Assembly (NCBI GenBank): GCA_040954595.2
Contig: CM082588.2
Location: 3,968,001 to 4,032,000, forward strand
DNA from: Balanoglossus misakiensis
Taxonomy: Eukaryota; Hemichordata
Length of the DNA: 64,000 nt
Direction of reading: 5' to 3'
Part shown: positions 8,001 to 16,699 of the stretch, piece after piece
Position numbering within the stretch: the first letter of the stretch is position 1
How the letters are laid out: each line of letters begins with the position of its first letter
Program-made: the position numbers and the translations under genes
The notes under the pieces: generated by a model
The model's database searches: none
Seen by the model: the letters and a program-made list of their open reading frames with translations, nothing else
Told to the model about the DNA's origin: nothing

Positions 8001-10972
8001 TTTCCCAGTATCCATTGGTGCACAACATCGTAGACGAGCTGGACACTATCATGTAGCCTGGGTCGCAGGCGAATGTCAGTGTGGTGCCATGGGCAACCGG
8101 GAATACAGGGTTTGACGGATTTGCTATGTATCCATTGGTGATAGCTACTTCTCCACAGGCGCCATCTTTAAGTGGAAAAAATAATTGCGCATTCCAGTGA
8201 CCACTGCCGGCGTGCAAATATTGTATGAAATATGTCGGGAAAAATAATAATACCCTCCCTTGGACCCTTAAAAAATAGCACAACCCCATTTCGTTCCAAC
8301 AGTCCCAATGATTTAAAATCAAGTAGTCCCCTATTCCAATGCCAAAATTTACCACGACTGAAATAATATAGTACAGTGTATAGACTGCTCATGAACATAC
8401 TCGCACTTTTCTTGCATATCGTTGCAGCATCATTATCGTATTGGGAGTCAGTTGTCTTCCACTTGTAGTCGTCTGCATCTATTGAAACCCTGGGCGAGTA
8501 ATAGCTGGGTTGGTAAGTGCCCCAGTTGGCAAACGGCGCGCTCATTCCCCAAACTGTCTTAAATGCGCCGTCGACCTTCTCAACACCAATGCGCACCACG
8601 TCGGTGGCGCTGGAATGAATTAACACACAGTACATGTATTCAGTCAGTGAACCACCCTGCATCGAAGTGCTTTCTGTGTCCACAAAAACCATCCGTCAGT
8701 AAAGATCAAGACTGTACCTGGGGTTAAACGGTTACTTAAATTGTAGGGGGGATACGTGAGCCTTATAGAACGAAAACTTGGAAAACAAACGTGGGGTTTA
8801 ACACGTTCGTACATGTACGCACGCGCATCAATCACGGATACTTCGGCTGCCATATTGTCCACATGTGACCGTCCGTTTATACCTGTTCAGACAGAACTCG
8901 TGTGATAGTATATTATAACACACATACGAAAATTACACACGTTGATTTGATTACCTGGGAAATTTGCTGAATAGTGATACCACGTGGCTGTTTTCTGCAC
9001 TGCTGGTGACGTCAACCGGGTAACCAAGGTAATGATCCTGGCAATAACTCTTTGCTAGTGACCAAGATAGGTAGTTTTCCGGTACAAGTTCGTAACAGAA
9101 TCCGTTATATGGATTTTCACATGCTGAAAAAATAGAGAAAGTATATACACAAGCACGAATGCGTCCGTGCATCTCAGGGGTAAACTTACCCCAAACGGTC
9201 ATATGATCATTTTACAGAAACAACACTTTAATTAAGTCTTCAAAATGTTTTTCTTATGAAAATGGCATATATACCTTCACAGATCGGCGGCAAGCGATCC
9301 CAAAAACCACCAACGCAAGTTATTTTTTGTGGTCCATCCAAAACATATCCAGGATCACACGAATAAGTAACAGTTGTACCATTATCCGCAAGGCCCCCAG
9401 ACGAATAGTCACTGTCGCCATACTGAGGGACGTAAACCCTGTCACACTTCTCATCATCTGAAAAGTTTCAGATATCATAATGAAAATATCATTTACCATG
9501 TTCTGTCGAACAGATCTGAATTATATCCCATTGTCAGTTCGTTTCATGATGACACAAAGTGGTCACCTTAATTCACTGACTTGAAATTTTGTGTTCTGCT
9601 ATATATAGGCTAATATTTTTCATTATTATTATTAATATCTAAACTGATAATGTAACTCTTCAGTCTTTGTGGAAGAATACAGAAACCACAACGACTCACT
9701 GACTCACTCACTCATTCATTCATTCACTCACCACTCATTCATTCATTCACTCACGCACCACTCACTCACTCACTCACTCACTCACTCACTCACTCACTCA
9801 CTCACTCACTCACTCACTCACTCACTCACTCACTCAAATAAGTCTAATTCCTGTGCCTACTTCTAATCTTGCATACAGGATTATACTCCGCATAACAGTC
9901 CTCGTCTGCCCATTTTCCAAAACTGTCCATAGAGATACAATCCTCCCTTTTGAGCACACTGTCATCTGGTTGGCCGGCTGCGAAGTTTCTGTACTCGAAG
10001 TTGTCATGCAGAACTGATCGATAGGCACCTTCCACACTTAAGTCGTGGATTCCGATCCATACCTTTGTGTACCTGGTGATAAAAGTCAGTGTAGATGCGA
10101 GAGGCGAGAGTTCTATCGGAATTCTTAGCACTTGGTTATAAAGGGAAAGGTCTGGGATCTTGGGCGCTCAATAAGCGACACCCGTCATCAGCAAATATTG
10201 GGAAAGGTTCTTGTACACATGTGGAAATGATGGCTTGTCAGAGGAATATACACTATCTGTTCACAAGTACATGTATAGGAAAATTCAAGTGCCACCTTCC
10301 AAAATACAGTGGAAGTCGTACTACATGTACTGTTCATGACCGACCCATCAGAAATGCTGTTTCGGAACCCAACTACTAATTAAAATAATGTTTAAGAAAT
10401 TCTTGTCCGCGATCACCCATGCCACAAATTAAAACAAGAAACACTTACGAGCCTAGGATACTCTTGACGTGATCATTCTCGTCTCCGGTGGTGATGTCGA
10501 CCAGATGCCCTAATGTGGTCGCCGAATATGACTGGCAAGTCTGCAAAGCTCTCCGCCAAGACACTTTCCACGGGTAGATGACGTAGCAGTGGCCTTCAAA
10601 TTGATTAGCACATCCTCCGGGTAGCAAGTAGCAGAGAAGTGTCAAGTTAGTTGCGGTTCCCAATCTCCTCTTTTCAAATTCAGACCCAGTTTAGTGGACA
10701 GAATACGCAATGCGCTAGTAATGAATATGCTTCCACAAGACCAGGACACATCTACAAAAAAGTCGTCTATCAAAATATACAACGCTCGCTAAAATTTCAG
10801 CTTAAATACATAAATACCGTTATTTACTTATTTGCGATGGAACATTGGAAGGAAAAAACCTACCATGAGTTTCCTGGGTTTGTAGTAATACGGAAAAGAC
10901 CATAAGAACGTAAACTACCAATTTGAAACAAGTTGGTCGCTGATACTCTTGATGCATAGGCGACATATCCAT
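4742..10972 (-). CDS. Mosaic lectin: four C-type lectin domains, two sushi domains, Thr-rich stalk, PAN-like domain
   Basis: Thirteen coding exons, in transcript order: 10972-10864, 10614-10449, 10072-9861, 9457-9275, 9123-8955, 8609-8401, 8165-7974, 7711-7543, 7275-7049, 6719-6551, 6460-6222, 6006-5254 and 5019-4742. Every junction is GT-AG and phase-consistent; the sum is 3075 nt, 1024 aa plus stop. The start ATG follows an in-frame TAA. Residues about 19-31 (VVYVLMVFSVLL) are hydrophobic, giving a signal peptide or a type II anchor after an unusually long n-region. Domain residues: CTLD1 38-162, CCP1 163-223, CTLD2 224-349, CCP2 350-413, CTLD3 414-545, CTLD4 546-681, Thr repeat 682-932, PAN-like 933-1024. 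All domain borders are phase 1, and each CTLD is split by a phase-2 intron. No C-terminal membrane segment is seen, so I infer a secreted glycan-binding, possibly mucus or immune, protein. Exon 1 is the least certain part. Confidence 0.88.
5254..6006 (-). repeat. 27-bp coding minisatellite: 26 Thr-rich nonapeptides (mucin-like stalk)
   Basis: One 753-nt exon codes about 26 tandem nine-residue units of the pattern TTKAPTTTM, with Lys/Glu, Ala/Glu and Met/Val/Ile variation, ending in a Pro-rich PPPTTRLSTVEPTTG tail. Over half the residues are Thr, interrupted by Pro, which is the profile of a densely O-glycosylated extended stalk. Because the unit is a multiple of three, copy number can change without breaking the frame, so length polymorphism is likely. 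The plus strand also stays open through the array (5058-6017), which is a by-product. Confidence 0.92.
6222..6719 (-). other. CTLD4 exon pair (motif EPD)
   Basis: Exons 6719-6551 (169 nt) and 6460-6222 (239 nt). YIYTVVDLSRSWDQADTYC and RLAVFADSTTVEDV form the first half. FWVGITDSVTEGTFKD, NEPDGGSSVDCVTVS, EFYDDDC and FICKM form the second. EPD is intermediate between EPN (mannose type) and QPD (galactose type), and YDD replaces WND. It may bind calcium, but ligand class is uncertain. Confidence 0.82.
7049..7711 (-). other. CTLD3 exon pair, non-canonical binding site
   Basis: Exons 7711-7543 (169 nt) and 7275-7049 (227 nt). The first half reads LYTLITTKMTWQNARDYC and GTLAVITDDYELYEV. The second reads PWIGINDLATDGIYQTVYGD, then CVGLSHIYQCFYDLVC and FVCEL. 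The fold is recognisable, but there is no EPN/QPD triplet or WND, and an extra cysteine lies in the second half. Confidence 0.78.
7881..7970. repeat. (CACAA)n pentanucleotide microsatellite in a lectin intron
   Basis: About 18 pentamers with one interruption. On the transcribed sense (minus) strand it is (GTTGT)n and starts at the +5/+6 positions of the CCP2 exon donor. Confidence 0.97.
7974..8165 (-). other. CCP2 (sushi) exon
   Basis: A single 192-nt phase 1-1 exon: ACGEVAITNGYIANP, LTFACDPGYMIVS, LCTNGYWETYPPTCE. All sushi landmarks are present. Its donor runs straight into a pentanucleotide array. Confidence 0.88.
8401..9123 (-). other. CTLD2 exon pair, lacking calcium motifs and the inner cysteine pair
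   Basis: Exons 9123-8955 (169 nt) and 8609-8401 (209 nt). The first half is standard (CENPYNGFCYEL, AKSYCQDH). The second half (VVRIGVEKVDGAFKTVWG to AATICKK) keeps the fold pattern but has no EPN/QPD-type triplet, and the inner disulfide cysteines are replaced near VSIDADDYKW. Calcium-dependent sugar binding looks lost. Confidence 0.75.
9275..9457 (-). other. CCP1 (sushi) exon
   Basis: A single 183-nt phase 1-1 exon. It reads CDRVYVPQYGDSDY, then TVTYSCDPGYVLDG, then ITCVGGFWDRLPPICE. The four cysteines, the CDPGY core, the tryptophan before the last cysteine and the PPIC end match a complement control protein module. Confidence 0.88.
9694..9838. repeat. (CTCA)n tetranucleotide microsatellite in a lectin intron
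   Basis: A mixed CTCA/CTCATT stretch is followed by about 19 perfect CTCA units (9761-9836). On the sense strand it is (TGAG)n, which contains the donor-like hexamer GTGAGT every four bases. Confidence 0.97.
9861..10614 (-). other. CTLD1 exon pair (calcium-site motifs QPD and WAD)
   Basis: Exons 10614-10449 and 10072-9861. CANQFEGHCYVI opens the domain and WIGIHDLSVEGAY is the usual WIGL-type strand. The second half carries QPD (the galactose-type signature in classical C-type lectins), then DCISMDSFGKWADEDC and a final VCK. All the conserved cysteines are present. Of the four CTLDs this one has the most complete calcium-site signature, so it is the best candidate for calcium-dependent sugar binding. 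Confidence 0.85.
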
Positions 10973-13900
10973 GTCTGATGACTTATTCGTTTATGAGAAA
11001 AAACGTTGGTTGACTACAAGAGAAAGACCTAGACTATTACGTACAACTCTGACGTAAATGGACCTTGATACTCTAACGCTTTTCCGCTGTTTTCGTTTGC
11101 ATCTTAAATATGAACAAAACTTTAATCAGGTCGGAAATGCAAATATGCTATGTCGATTCTTTAGAGCGAAATAACGTGAACGGCAGCGCCCATTGCTTGT
11201 GTGTAAACTGTGATCGATATCGCTTTCACCTTTCAACGTTCACCAGGCAGCCAGGAGAGTCTCACGGCTGTGATTTGATCATCCGCTGCCTCGAGGCAAC
11301 CCCGTCCCTGGCAATGTTTAAAACGCCCACTGTGTCAACCTCGTCGTCAAAATGGCATCGATCATATATAAATGTCTGGCGAAATAGTTCAGAACGCAAT
11401 CCATGCACATCAAATAACATTCATTGATTATATACTCTGATTGTAGTGCACGGATTTCTGCTCTAATTATTTACGTTTTGCATAACAATTAGACACACGT
11501 GGTGTATCTAAGTTACATTTGAAGATCGGTGTTCGACAAGGCCACTTAGTTACATGTAGTGTACAATCCCCATAGCGGTTTGTTTTGTACAAACATTCAA
11601 ATCGATCTGACTATATACCCCGCGCTCCCTTTTTATCGATTAACTCCAATTGATGTTGAGAAGCCAACGACTGAGCATTTCATAAATCTATGAACAGTAG
11701 GACAAGAAACCGGAGTTGATACATGCATGAGAGAAAAATACTAGGAGCCGAAAGTTTGAGTTAATGGGGTTTTAAAATCCAAGTGTGTATTGATCAAAGG
11801 GCGCAACAGCCTATACGTGTTCTGTTTGAAAAACCTCTAATACAAAACTCTTTGATTTTAATTTTCAAACACAGTTGAAAGTCTACTAGGAATTCCAATC
11901 ATATTTGTCACTTTCTTGACACAACTTAACGTCATCAAGTAATTCCACACAGTGCATGCGTTGCGTTGTACAGACTTTCCTACTTTCTGTTTGTTGCAAT
12001 CGATGTACGAAAAGATTCTATAGAAAAAAGTACAGAAAACACATTAGGTGAACGTAGGTACATTTGCTCGCCTCGACTGCCCCAATTTTTATTGTAGTAA
12101 GCTGAATTGTAAACACCATCGCAGCGACTAATTGCACCCCAAGCTGATATTATGTTTTAATTTGACTCATGAGCTATTTGTATGGATTTATTCCCTGAGA
12201 CCTGAACAATTTTACTGTGTCTAATTTCCTTGTCCTTTTCAATCTGTTCCCATGCAATCTTGCGGTCAGTGGGTGTTGAATACTAGTATACAAAGGCCAT
12301 AAAATGCTATTTCATCATAAAGTAAAGGGGTATTAAATTTTATCACATTAACAGTACATGTTGCTAAGTGCTTGAAGAATGCGCTTTGCGTGTAACGCCT
12401 AATCCCCGAGAAGTGTACAAGAAACCGGTTCATAGCAGAATCACTTTTGCCTGCACTTCAGAATATTATTCAAGGACATATATCCTCAAAAAACCTGAAG
12501 TTTACAACATGCATGCATCTGCTGACTTTTATTTATATTCCCTTGACGCCTATGAAGCAGTGAAAAGTATTTGAGCTCGCTATATTTTATATTTTTATGG
12601 ATTATTACACAGGTATACTCAGTGCAGTTTTGACATACGACAATGACCTTGAAAGTAACCTCTCTCAATCATGTAATATTACATTTTCCTTATAATCACT
12701 CAACAATGGCAACTAACAAGGGGAAAATATGCTGAGCGTGAACGTGATACTGCGAGCGCCACCATCGCCAGTATGGAAACTTCCGACTTGGGATGTGCGT
12801 TTCTTAAAAAGAAAGTCAGAGCAAACAACGGTTCTAACGCTATCATGAATACAGGTTCAGCTATGCCGATCTCTACTCACGGTTAGCAAAGACAGACTTA
12901 CAGCCATGTTTTTTAACATCATCTTAAACTCTGACGTAATATATACTATGTATTCAAAATAACACTTAGGATACGTGTGTGTGCATAATTGTTTGCATGT
13001 GAGGACATACGCGTTTATTATACAATGGCGAGCAATTATGGTCTGTTTGCGACTTTCGAAAATCACGTGAGATTCCCATGAGCCTCTTTTTACATGATTT
13101 TTACCCCAGGCAACTGGGAGATCTGTCCCAAGGAGCAGTGTAATTTCAAAGATGGTGTTTCATGCATTTTCACCCTGTATTATTTGCGAAACGTTCATAC
13201 AACATGCCTTGTATATGATATCACACGGTTATCGTTATTATCATCCAAAGCACAGTTATGAATTTATCACCCTATTCTTAGAAAGAGTCTGAAAGATAAA
13301 ACGGTTTCCAGGAATTAAGATATTACCGAGAGGTCAGTCCTTCAAAATCAATATCAAAAGACAATCCCAAGGGGTATATGTAATTTTTCTCGATTTTGCA
13401 GTTTATTTTTAAATTGATATAGGCCTACTTACCGTATAAAAATAGATCCTTGTTCTCTCTCGCATACATAACTACCAGCCCGCTATTGAACGAATCTCAG
13501 GCCAAACATCAAGGCTCTCAGTAGATCTCCACAGAATTACCGTCTTAAGTCTCAAACTTAACAATTGTCTGTATGTCTGATAGTCTGTCTATGAATGTAC
13601 CTGCCTCTCACATAATTACCTTTTAATTTAACGTTTTGAGTTATGAGAATATGAACACACTGTGCATAGAACATTTATAGCACAGGAAGTAGAGCCCATC
13701 TCCAAGTATATTCATCGCATGACGTCACAATGCAAGTGCATCTGGAATTCATTAGGTATACCACAGACTGTTACTTTAATTTTGCAAGGTACTAAACGTA
13801 CACCTAAAACTGTCAACGGTAATGCATATAAAGGAGGGGAAAATGAAAGAACGCTGTCGCAGGAAGTCACGACAGTTGTTCTCAATTCGCCGAGGAGAGC

Positions 13901-15336
13901 CACTCGGACGAATCATTGGATGTTAATTATTTATGCCGTTTGATAGGTTTCATTCGATTGAATCGAGGCGCTGTGGCACCTTGGGACTCGCGCGCCGCGT
14001 CGCCGTTGATGAAGCCTAACCTTCCGATGCCGGGCGTTATTTTAGATTCAATAACTATAGGATGACTTCGCGCCGCTTTTGAACAGCGACATGTCACGAT
14101 GGAAGGATGCCTCAGCAGTTCGCCGTCGTTGCGAAATCCCCCCCCCCCCGCACCGACACGACACATTCCCCGGTGATGAGGAAACTCATCTTTGAACAAA
14201 CAAACACGGCCATTTGCTGTGACGCAACAGATCAGGGCCTACTACTGGCCATAGATTTATTTGTCAATACACGTGATAAGATAGGTTCAATATCTGATAT
14301 GACTATTACCCTGGTGAAACCTATAGTGAGAAATTAACCAGTGCGATAACTTAACTAACTCAGAAACACAAGAACACAGATCTTAATAAGACAATGCGAA
14401 TAATGATGTGTATATGTGATCTTCAAAGGAACTGACAATATTACGGTATATTATAGGACAAAGAAATCAATTTCCTCTGAATCTTTCAATAAAGATACAA
14501 ATATGTGCATGTAAAGTATTGATACGTCGAACATTTAAAACAGTTTGCTTGTACTGTAAAATATGCAATCAGCTCGCCAGAATCATAAATAATGTATTCG
14601 CTACATGGTTACACCGTCTCGAAAAGAATATCGAGCATATTTCGACAACAAATCATTTGAAAAAAAATATATTGTGAGAATTCTATAAAAAGCTTAATCG
14701 CTGGTAAAATCATTGTCCACTTTTATTCTTTGGGTCGTGAGATGGATATCCACGTTCAAATAGCACACAAGTCCATAATATTTAAAATCATCTTCTCTTC
14801 TGGTATAGACAGTCAACAAGGCCTGATCGCTTCAACTTTCCGCTCCCGATCTTTTCTCTAATTATAAACCTATTACTAATAACAAGACCCGAACAGGTAA
14901 TTCATGGGTATTTAAAACTATATGTACTCTATAAGAAATTTGCTTAAAGTTGTTCAGGGGTATTGGCGATTTCAAAAATAATGGATTAAGATTATGTTTA
15001 TATAACCCATGGTATTGTCTTCTTTTATTTGACACGTTTCTTTCGGATTTATAAGGGAAATGATCACCGTCAGGATTGTTTGTGTCTGTAAGTGTATTAC
15101 GTTGCAGTAAGGCTTATAGGATATTATTATGCTACCCAACTTGACTTTGATAACTATACCGTTGCTGTTCGAGGTACGGTGGGTGATCAGCGGAACTTAT
15201 TTATTATGATTAGTGCAAAGTGGCGTCCAACAGTGCATTGAATGTTCAGCTGTGTATTGATATGTAAAACTTCTTCCTACAGGTGGTTGCAGAGATGTGC
15301 TCTGCGAGACTATCTTTGGCAACAACAGGTGCGTAG
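10973..15336. other. Intergenic, no recognised gene
   Basis: The upstream region of the lectin gene, before the GPCR 3' end. ORFs here are short with no recognisable family. A CCCCCCCCCC run sits near 14140. A perfect CRE octamer TGACGTCA occurs at 13720-13727. No repeats or RNA genes are evident. Confidence 0.5.
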
Positions 15337-16518
15337 TCAGACGGAGTACACCATGGACCGCTGCGTGGTTCGACTCATGGTCTGACTGTTGTGCGAGCAA
15401 CGCAGCGAGGTGTGCTTGTAGAACCTGCGGTTGAACTCGTGCTTCCTGGCCTTGTGGTCGCAGCAGCAGAGGATGTATTTGTTGTAGTACGCCTTGAAGG
15501 TGTTACTGAGAAAGTAGAGAGCGAGCGGGTTGACGCACGAGTTCGAGTAGGCCAGTATGCAGCCGAAGCTCTTGAAGAACATCATGCCGTAGCTCTGCAT
15601 GTACGTGGTGTCCTCGCTGAAAAACAGCATCATGTAGAATGTATGGTAGGGCAACCAGCACACAAGGAATATCAGCACAAACACTAGGATTAGTTTGGCC
15701 AGGCGTTTCCTGGCGCGTAGCTGTTTTGTGTCGTTCCGCGAGTTCTCGCTGAGTATACCCCGCGCGCTTTGGATCAGTCTGATGGCGATGAGGATGTAAT
15801 AGACGCTGATGATACTCAGGGGGATTAAGTACAGGATGACGAACATGGCCGCCGTGTGGATTTGGATAACGGTTGGCATGGTCATCGGGATGGCCTGGCA
15901 GAAGTAGACGACGGTCCCGTCCGGGTAGGGGAATTCCAACAGCGAGCCCATGACGAAGGTCGGGATGCCGAGCGTCATGGAGACCAGCCAGATACCGATG
16001 GAGATGGTGTACGTTGTCCGCATCATGTTCGTGGCCTTCTTGTTGATCGGGTTGACGATGGCGTGGTATCGGTCGGCGCTCAGCGCCGTCAGGGTGAACA
16101 CGGACACCCCGGTGCTGGCCACTTGCACCCCGTTCATCACCTTGCACATGGCCACGCCCAGCGGCCAGGAGGTGGTCATGTAGGTCAGCGCGTTGAACGG
16201 CACGAACACAAGCAAGAGCAGCAGGTCGCCGATCGCCAGGCTGGTGATGAATATGTTCGGCACGCTCCTCATGGTTGGGTTCATCAGCACAATGCGCACC
16301 AAGGTCCCGTTGCCAACGACACCGATGACGAAGATGACGGCGAACACGGCCGGGATGACGACAGCTTCCGGTCCGAGCGTGGGCCGCGGGTACTGGAAGA
16401 AGGTATCATTCTGGTCCGAGGTATTCCACACGGCAGGTGCACTGGTATTCATCATGTCCGAGACGGCTCTCGCAGCAACATTGTAAATCGCAGCGGTGTC
16501 CATCACATCCGTCTTCAT
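15337..16518 (-). CDS. Rhodopsin-family GPCR, bombesin-receptor-like, intronless
   Basis: 393 aa from the first ATG (16518); an in-frame TGA lies at 16578-16576 with no ATG between. The extracellular N-terminus has N-glycosylation sites at N24, N32 and N37. Seven hydrophobic segments follow: GN at 69-70 (TM1), SLAIGDLL (TM2), a C125-C207 pair, DRY 149-151, CWLP 287-290 (TM6), NSCVNPLALY 326-335 (TM7) and a CCC palmitoylation cluster 351-353. The blocks RSVPNIFITSLAIGDLLLL, STGVSVFTLTALSADRY, LIPLSIISVYY and ARKRLAKLILVFV closely follow vertebrate bombesin receptors (GRPR/NMBR/BRS3) and their protostome relatives, the CCHamide receptors. The expected ligand is a peptide and signalling is probably Gq, inferred from the family. 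Vertebrate members have introns in the coding region, so a single exon is unexpected. An upstream 5' exon cannot be excluded. Confidence 0.92.
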   Translation of the reverse strand: MKTDVMDTAAIYNVAARAVSDMMNTSAPAVWNTSDQNDTFFQYPRPTLGPEAVVIPAVFAVIFVIGVVGNGTLVRIVLMNPTMRSVPNIFITSLAIGDLLLLLVFVPFNALTYMTTSWPLGVAMCKVMNGVQVASTGVSVFTLTALSADRYHAIVNPINKKATNMMRTTYTISIGIWLVSMTLGIPTFVMGSLLEFPYPDGTVVYFCQAIPMTMPTVIQIHTAAMFVILYLIPLSIISVYYILIAIRLIQSARGILSENSRNDTKQLRARKRLAKLILVFVLIFLVCWLPYHTFYMMLFFSEDTTYMQSYGMMFFKSFGCILAYSNSCVNPLALYFLSNTFKAYYNKYILCCCDHKARKHEFNRRFYKHTSLRCSHNSQTMSRTTQRSMVYSV

Positions 16519-16684
16519 AATCCGAACTTGTTGCACGCTGCTGCCGCTGAGGTTTCCTGCCAATGTTTCCAGTGTTCAAATTTTCCAGTCCACCTGGGCG
16601 AAGTCTCGTGGACGGACTTACAGATCTGATCCCAAGCGCGCTATGTCGCCGAGGAGATGCGAGGGTGAGTAATTATAGGCTTGG

Positions 16685-16692
16685 TGACGTCA
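16685..16692. promoter_or_regulatory. Consensus CRE (TGACGTCA) upstream of the GPCR
   Basis: A perfect palindromic CRE lies 167 bp upstream of the GPCR start codon, within likely promoter distance. It could bind CREB/ATF factors. Six other copies occur in the window, so position alone is weak evidence. Confidence 0.4.
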
Positions 16693-16699
16693 CTATTAC

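Noticed and set aside
12192-12202. TCCCTGAGACC, resembling the miR-125/lin-4 5' end
   Set aside because: The match stops after 11 nt and no complementary arm is visible nearby.
16519-16563. Extending the GPCR N-terminus by 15 codons
   Set aside because: That frame opens with TTG, not ATG, and an in-frame TGA lies just upstream; the first ATG is at 16518.
15503-16629. Long ORFs on both strands overlapping the GPCR (214 and 257 codons)
   Set aside because: Shadow frames of a GC-rich coding exon; no recognisable family and Arg/His/Gln-biased composition.
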